A stretch of 64,000 bases of DNA, from positions 296,008-360,007 of the forward strand of contig KQ965738.1 of NCBI GenBank assembly GCA_001574975.1, written 5' to 3'. Each line of letters opens with the position of its first letter. Position 1 is the stretch's first letter. Below, in pieces: positions 58,794 through 64,000 of this stretch. The notes beneath the pieces are model-generated. The model did no database searches, was not told where the DNA came from, and saw only the letters and a program-made list of their open reading frames with translations. Source of the stretch: Gonapodya prolifera JEL478 (taxonomy: Eukaryota; Monoblepharomycota; Monoblepharidomycetes; Monoblepharidales; Gonapodyaceae). The translations under genes and the position numbers were made by a program.

Positions 58794-58994
58794 CAGAGCG
58801 ACTGGCGGTCGCAAAGAAACGATGAAGCGCAAATATGCAAAGTGCGACGATTGAGCGGTGGCGATGCGACGATGGGGTGTCAAACGTTGGCGATGTTCGC
58901 TTTGGATGCTTTGGCCATATGTGGTGGGTCAAAAGGTTTCTCTACCTCCACAATACACGATAGTGCTGCTTCTCGTCTGCATTCCACTCATAAT

Positions 58995-61076
58995 TCAATC
59001 CAACAATCCTGCATATGCCGCGAGAGCCGTCACTGGCGCGCCAGTAGGCTTCCCTAGCGACAGCCCACTGGCGTGCTCCTCTACAGCACCGGCGACATCC
59101 AAATGGGTGTACTAAAAGACATTATTCAATTGTAAATTCGAGGTGGAGACGTGAAACAATATCAATTCACCGCCAGAGGAACTTCGGCGTCCCTTCCGTG
59201 CTTGTCCAGTCCACTGGCGACAATCATAAATGCGGCGGGAAATTGATGTCCGCGGGAGGTCCCAGAAGAAGGTAGGTGGTTCGCCTGCACGACGTCTTCT
59301 GTCGGTTGTGTTGGTGCAATGAACTACGTGCACGCATGTGAGTCACCTCTTTGAGCAATGCACTCCGACGGACACTCACGTCAAAGTCATCCACTCTCAA
59401 CCTCGAGACCTCGAACGGTCCACCCCACTCTGTTCCCACCTCCGCCAACTTCTCTCCCACACGCATGACTCTCGCTGGTCCGTTCTCTACCGCAGCGGGG
59501 TAGTCCCCATACGCGCGAATAACGTGGCCCGTAAGTGTGGCTACAGTGAAAAGCCGAGCTGATGACGGGTCGGATAGAGTGGCTGCCCTCTCACGGAACT
59601 CCGCAAGGAGGTCCGTCATAACAAGACGTCCTTCGGCGCTGGAGATAAGAAGATGGATTCGGTTTCCAACAAAGCTCGCTGAAACTTTTCAACTTACTCT
59701 GTGTTACCCACCAACACCCTTTTTCCCGCCCTCGACACCAAAATCTCGTCGCATGTATAGCCCTCGGCTCCGATGCTGTTTCGCACGAACCCCAGAGTGG
59801 CCGAAACGTTGACGTGCGTGGGAGTAAAAAGGCCCACCGTCTTGAGGAACCCGGCGCACGCCGAGGCGCCCCCCTTGTCGCGGGCCATGCCTCTCATGGC
59901 ACCACCAGCTTTCACATCCGCACCGCCAGTGTCGAAGGTGACACCTTTCCCGACAAAGAATAGACTGGTAGTCACATCGGCGCCGTTAGACAAAAGACGA
60001 CACCTTAATTTCGCACAGGTCACTTTTATTTCGCCCACAACTCACTTGTTTTTCACTTTGGTCTGATCTGGAGCTTTATACTCCAGTTTTACAACGCACG
60101 GTCTGTGCCTGGGGACGACTAGCGAGCACCGAGCGACGGCGTGAAGCAGTGGGTACTCTTTTTCGATCTTTGGCACATCTGAGAGGGAATGGACGTGAGG
60201 CTCGACTGACTGGTTGGACCGACAACTGCAACGCGCTGACCAGTAATCACCGTCACGGTGACGTTTGGAACCTCTTTGAATTCTTCTACGATGAGGTCGG
60301 CGCAGCGGAGGGGGGTGAGGCGCTCGGGGTCGCCGCCGGTGAGGTCTGCATTGAAAACAGGTGGGAAGGCAGGTCCACAAATACACGCAAAAAGACCCAC
60401 CTCGCGCGAGCGACAGGCCCTCATTCACAGCCTCCAGCTTCTTCACCAACTCCCCATCATCCGCAATAACACCGATCTGCACCGGGTTTGCCTGCGCCCC
60501 TTTCGCGTTCGCCCACTCTCTGGCCTGCAGCGGCACGTACGTCTCCTGGAGCGCGGCCAGAACCGAAACTTCCAAGCACCTCTTGTAGTCCTCGTGTGCG
60601 GCGAGAGACGCGCGCTCGGGAAGGTACAATAACGGCTTGGAGGAGCCGACCGACAGCGCCTTGCGCACCGCGGACCGCGACGCAGAGGCGAGCCGGCGGA
60701 CGTCGTCAACGTCGCCATAGAGTGAGCCGATCGGACAGAGAATCCTTGATGAAACAAGCGATCCCGATCAATTGAATTCGTCAACAAGAAGAGTTCGATT
60801 GAATTCAATGCGTTGTCAACAACATGAAGTCGATCAAACCTCCCCAACCCACACTCGGCCGCCAGGCGACGCATCCGACGCGATCAGCGTGACTTCCTTG
60901 ATGGGATCCACTGCCGCGTGGCGCTTTATGGCTTCCATTGATGGGGCCAGCGCGGACACTGAGGACGTTAGCGAGGTGAGAGAAGTGAGCTTATGGAAAA
61001 GGACCAGGAGGGAATCATGGGCGGCGAGTGTAGAAGCGGAAAGAGTGGATGGGGGGATGTGAGAGAGGAGTGTCAT
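58995..61076 (-). CDS. M17 family leucyl aminopeptidase
   Basis: Zinc/manganese exopeptidase of the cytosol. It starts at 61076 (MTLLSHIPPSTLSASTLAAH); an in-frame Met at 61151 exists. The N-terminal domain includes SVGSSKPLLYLPERASLAAH, SVLAALQETYVPLQAREWAN and LTGGDPERLTPLRCADLIVE. The catalytic domain has PKIEKEYPLLHAVARCSLVV, then VGKGVTFDTGGADVKAGGAM (metal-binding Lys and Asp) and RGMARDKGGAS. It continues with RAGKRVLVGNT, and across an intron, DAEGRLVMTDLLAEF, the N-T-D-A-E-G-R-L signature with two more metal ligands. The last exons give TSRGHQFPAAFMIVASGLDK and YTHLDVAGAVEEHASG, ending LAAYAGLLD with the stop at 58995-58997. All metal ligands are present, so the enzyme should be active. 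There are about seven exons; internal limits are approximate. Confidence 0.9.
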
Positions 61077-61254
61077 TTGCCAATCGATCACGAGTTTGAG
61101 GGGGTCGGGCCAGGGCTGGAGAGTGATGCAGTGCACACGAAATTTTCCCAAAAGCGGACCTCGATTATAGATGCAAGGGTTTCGAAAACTGTATTTAAGA
61201 AGAGTTCATTTGTATGCCATCAATGTAATGTGTCATAATAGCTACAGCTCAGCA

Positions 61255-61629
61255 TTAGAAAGGCGTCTGGCCGAACTTGGCCTTCACAGATGCACTGGCG
61301 ACCATGCTGTTCACCATTTGTTTGTGGACCAATCGCGCTCGCTCGGCCTCGCCGTCCAACATTTCTTGCACGTTGTGGTCTGTGACCAAGACGTTCCTTC
61401 CAAGAAGCTGCTTTTGGACTGACAACGCGCACTCAAGGGCGGGAGTATCCTTGGCAAGTTCGAATGTGTACTCAGATCCAACGTTGTCCACAACGGTGTA
61501 CACCTTGGATTGTTTTTGGCGGCTGAGGAAACCGCGGTTGGAGCTTAAGTGGACGGAGATGCGGAAGGATGCAAAGCTGCGCTTGAAGTCCACGGAATCA
61601 TGCGAATCATACGGTGGTGGAGGTGGCAT
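61255..61629 (-). CDS. Small unrecognised protein
   Basis: The ORF from 61629 (MPPPPPYDSHDSVDFKRSFA) to the stop at 61255-61257 is 124 codons. It contains a strand-rich middle (KVYTVVDNVGSEYTFELAKD) and a helical C-terminus (EMLDGEAERARLVHKQMVNS). A possible upstream exon reads RILDHFAPALETST (about 61737-61698) and could join through a GTGAGT...TAG intron, which would make the real start further upstream. I do not recognise a family. The absence of overlapping alternatives and the non-random composition favour a real gene. Confidence 0.5.
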   Translation of the reverse strand: MPPPPPYDSHDSVDFKRSFASFRISVHLSSNRGFLSRQKQSKVYTVVDNVGSEYTFELAKDTPALECALSVQKQLLGRNVLVTDHNVQEMLDGEAERARLVHKQMVNSMVASASVKAKFGQTPF

Positions 61630-61739
61630 CGCGCTATATCGAGGCAGGTGATATGAAGGGACGATGATTCATTCGGCAAACCGTCTCCCAACTCACGTTG
61701 ACGTTTCGAGCGCCGGCGCAAAGTGATCCAGAATTCTCT

Positions 61740-62296
61740 AATTGGAAGAATGTCTCACAGATAATTGCACACGATCAGCTCGACTCGCTTTTACATGACA
61801 ATTCCAAGTGGTTGCCTGACTGAGGCAGTTGCTCCTATCGTTCCTCAGCTCCGAGTCTTGGCGACCAACAGCAACCAATCCTCCCCAAGAGAACGCTTCA
61901 AACTGTTGATTGAGGTATTTCTTGTGTGGACAATTCAACGAGGGAATTTCATCGATTTATTGGACGTTTTGCGGAAGAGGAATGACTCAAAATGGCAACA
62001 TCGGCTCACGAACAGTATCTTTCACAAAAAACGAGGAAAGACAAGAGTATAAAGAGTAGTGTCTTTGAAACTCTTGGTATATTACTGTGAGCAAACATCG
62101 CTCCTTACATAACAGAAGGAATGCTCGTTTCGTCCTCCGTCTTAAATGTAGCATGCAAAGTGTCGACACGTCTAAATAATAGCACAACGAAAGGACCCAA
62201 GGTAAATTATTGAATGGTGCACTTCCTGGAATGGAATGGGGACGGTGAACATTAATAAACCGTCCTTTAGGACTTCTATGAACGAGGACAAGATAC
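61740..62296. other. Intergenic region
   Basis: Holds the 5' region of the small unknown gene and the 3' UTR of cytochrome b5, both on the minus strand. Overlapping ORFs at 61765-62052 (plus) and 61938-61738 (minus) have no recognised content. Confidence 0.45.
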
Positions 62297-62882
62297 CTAC
62301 TCTTTTTTCTCGGATTCTTTCCCTTTACCGATGGCAAACGGATCTTTCTTTACCGGTTTCTGGTCCTAATGTCAGGCAGTAGGACACCGCACTCGTCAAA
62401 TAATTCAAAAGGTATCCCTTCTTGAAAAAAAATACTAACAGGATCTTTCACGGTTCCAATCTTGTAGGTCGCCAGTGTTTTCAGCGCGTCATCCGAGTGT
62501 CCAATCTCCTCAAAGGCTTCCGTCGCGTCTTGCCCTTGGTCGGCGTCCAATCATTCCATCACAGGGAGAGATAAAAAAGGATTGCGATCCAGAAAAAAAT
62601 TAATCGTTGATGCTGTCGTGAGCAACTGTTCTCGGATCACTCACCCCCTTGATCCTCCAACACTTCATCTCCCCCCGGATGTTCGTGCTTCAAAAGGGAA
62701 ACCAAAACGAGGCATCGATCCGTTCAGAGGTCAGTCCCATGACACATCGCGAGGCCGTAAGCGAAGCAGATTCCCACATCAGCGAGGTACTTTGTAACGT
62801 TGTAAACGGAGTTGTTGATGACAATCCACAAGTCTGTGGGCTTGGAGTGGGTCACGATGTCCTTCCAGCTGTAGAGTTCCAT
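62297..62882 (-). CDS. Cytochrome b5
   Basis: Small heme protein that passes electrons to desaturases, hydroxylases and P450s. Exon 1 from 62882 reads MELYSWKDIVTHSKPTDLWI then VINNSVYNVTKYLAD. A GTGGGA donor follows. The next exon has the first heme ligand in HEHPGGDEVLEDQG. The third gives GQDATEAFEEIGHSDDALKT, where the His of E-I-G-H-S is the second heme ligand, then LATYKIGTVKDP. The last exon ends DQKPVKKDPFAIGKGKESEK with stop at 62297-62299. No C-terminal membrane anchor is seen, so it looks like a soluble form, unlike the usual microsomal b5. It sits about 740 bp downstream of a P450 gene on the same strand, which is a plausible functional partner. Exon limits are approximate. Confidence 0.85.
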
Positions 62883-63618
62883 ATCACAGGCGCAGAGATT
62901 TTGGGTGGCGACGGTTGATTGCAGGAATCGACAGGTGTAAGGGTCCACGAAATGTGTTGCAACATCAAGCCACACTTGCGGCGGAAGAACGGATACAACC
63001 TGTGAGAACCCCTTGTCCGTCTCCGTTTGCCTTACAATTTCATACACGGCGAAGACATTAATAGCAGAGCAAAATTGCATTCTCCGCTTTTTAGTGTTCT
63101 TGAGTTGGAACTCAAATTTATGTACCTTCGCCGCCCCTTGTTTATTGTAAGCACGTGCCCCTCCCCCTTCCTTCCCCCTGGCCCGCAGAAATCATGCGGG
63201 CTTCTCCTTGGCCGCAAAACTAAAACGTTGTCCACACATCTGTACATATATACTCTCGATGACTCTCGAACCCCCGGCGGCACTCTTGGCACTCTGACGC
63301 GATTGCCTCCTAACCGCAAACGGCTGCTTCCCGCCCGGGTCCCCTGAGAAGAAAAGTTTGTGGTAACGCGAGGTGGCGTACTCACCAACATTTGCCAACA
63401 CATCGCTGTGAGGTCACACGAGGACAAGGTTTGACAGGAAGCAGCGTGGTTCACAAATGTGATGCCGTATTGACCACAAAGCGTCTCACTTTGTTCCAAT
63501 GGTTCTTTCAAAACGTCCTCTCCAAAATTCCAGGAGCCTGTTTACTGGACACTGGACAAGCGCAAAAGCCATGTAATTGCAAAGTAAAAACAATATACAT
63601 AATATATGTAAGTGCACC
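62883..63618. other. Spacer between the P450 and cytochrome b5 genes
   Basis: A 159-codon minus-strand ORF (63511-63032) has no domain signature and its composition is like non-coding DNA. The 5' UTR and promoter of cytochrome b5 must lie here. Confidence 0.45.
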
Positions 63619-64000
63619 TTATTTCACACGGTGTACTTTGAAGTCTACCGTCCCGCGCAAGCCGAGGGTGAGGGCATTCGAGTCTGTTTGGCCGGTACGC
63701 AAGTTACGCTTCTGCTCTTGCACGCACTCCTCCCGCAACGACAACTCACATCGTCCTTCCCTCTTCTTGGGGTCAACATCCCAACGGCCCCACTTCTCGG
63801 GAACATCCTCGTTCACGAGTTCCAGGTGGAAGTCGCGGATCAATTGCGCCATGAAGCAGACCGCTTCTTGGGTAGCCATGTTCTAAAAAAGGCGAGGTAT
63901 GAGCAAGAGCATCTTAGAGAGGGGAGCGCAAGGGGTGACTCACCATCCCAAGACAGATTCTGGGTCCCGCCTGATGTGGATGGCATGCTTAGATAGAATC
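63619..64000 (-). CDS. Cytochrome P450, C-terminal part only (window edge)
   Basis: The gene enters from the right edge. The first visible exon (64000-about 63943) contains the heme-binding AGPRICLGM with the axial Cys and the donor GTGAGTC after ATG. The next exon (from 63885) reads NMATQEAVCFMAQLIRDFHL then ELVNEDVPEKWGRWDVDPKK. A GTGAGT...CAG intron (about 63763-63698) joins in frame to ALTLGLRGTVDFKVHRVK and the stop at 63619-63621. The G-P-R-x-C-L-G-x-x-x-A pattern and the C-terminal L-T-L-x-x-R resemble CYP52/CYP4-like alkane or fatty-acid hydroxylases, which is only suggestive. It differs clearly from the P450 at 39229-41160. Confidence 0.75.

Noticed and set aside
63032-63511. 159-codon minus-strand ORF between P450 and cytochrome b5
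   Set aside because: Composition like spacer DNA and no recognisable motif. Cytochrome b5 has a convincing start at 62882.

Overview
The window looks like chromosomal DNA of a free-living fungus, most likely an early-diverging zoosporic (chytrid-like) lineage. Genes are dense on both strands and are cut by many short GT-AG introns (mostly 50-80 nt), and base composition is near 50% GC. Typical fungal genes sit beside genes that many yeasts lack, such as a DCAF12-type WD40 protein and an EHD-type GTPase. A pectin- or cellulose-degrading chytrid such as a Gonapodya relative would fit, but the species is inference only.

Layout, left to right. 1-7.9 kb: C-terminally truncated SF3B3/RSE1 splicing factor (minus), an unrecognised helical protein (minus), a DUF6314 lipocalin-like protein and an F-box-like protein (plus). 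8.0-17.9 kb: one very large plus-strand gene of 14 exons encoding a predicted 3035-residue membrane protein ending in a GT4 (PelF-like) glycosyltransferase domain. 18.2-24.1 kb, minus strand: LTO1, then a secreted AA9 lytic polysaccharide monooxygenase carrying two C-terminal copies of an unassigned repeat module, then a decayed AA9 paralogue. 24.9-28.8 kb: DJ-1/PfpI-like domains (plus) and a ferric reductase (minus). 29.3-33 kb, minus: an EHD-like GTPase lacking its EH domain and a GNAT acetyltransferase, followed by a possible tRNA-derived SINE. 34.2-42 kb: VMA21, a PHO89-type phosphate transporter, a cytochrome P450 (minus), and a broken second copy of the 3' half of the phosphate transporter gene. 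42.4-50 kb, plus: a secreted protein made of three copies of the module seen behind the AA9 enzyme, a uronate dehydrogenase and SPT5. 50.6-57.4 kb, plus: an oxalate/formate-antiporter-like MFS carrier and a DCAF12-like protein. 57.9-64 kb, minus: a basic/acidic nuclear-looking protein, an M17 leucyl aminopeptidase, a small unknown protein, cytochrome b5 and the 3' end of a second P450.

Functional themes. Plant-cell-wall attack is the clearest: an oxidative AA9 enzyme, its pseudogene, a stand-alone multi-module secreted protein sharing the same module, and a uronate dehydrogenase able to oxidise pectin-derived uronic acids. The ferric reductase, P450s and cytochrome b5 are redox proteins. The rest is core nuclear and housekeeping machinery (SF3B3, SPT5, LTO1, VMA21, M17 aminopeptidase). 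The most novel signal is the roughly 120-residue secreted module, present in at least six recognisable copies or fragments across three genes, with conserved intron positions.

Exon limits given to the base were checked by reading frame and splice sites by eye. Those called approximate were not. All family assignments rest on remembered motifs, not on database searches.
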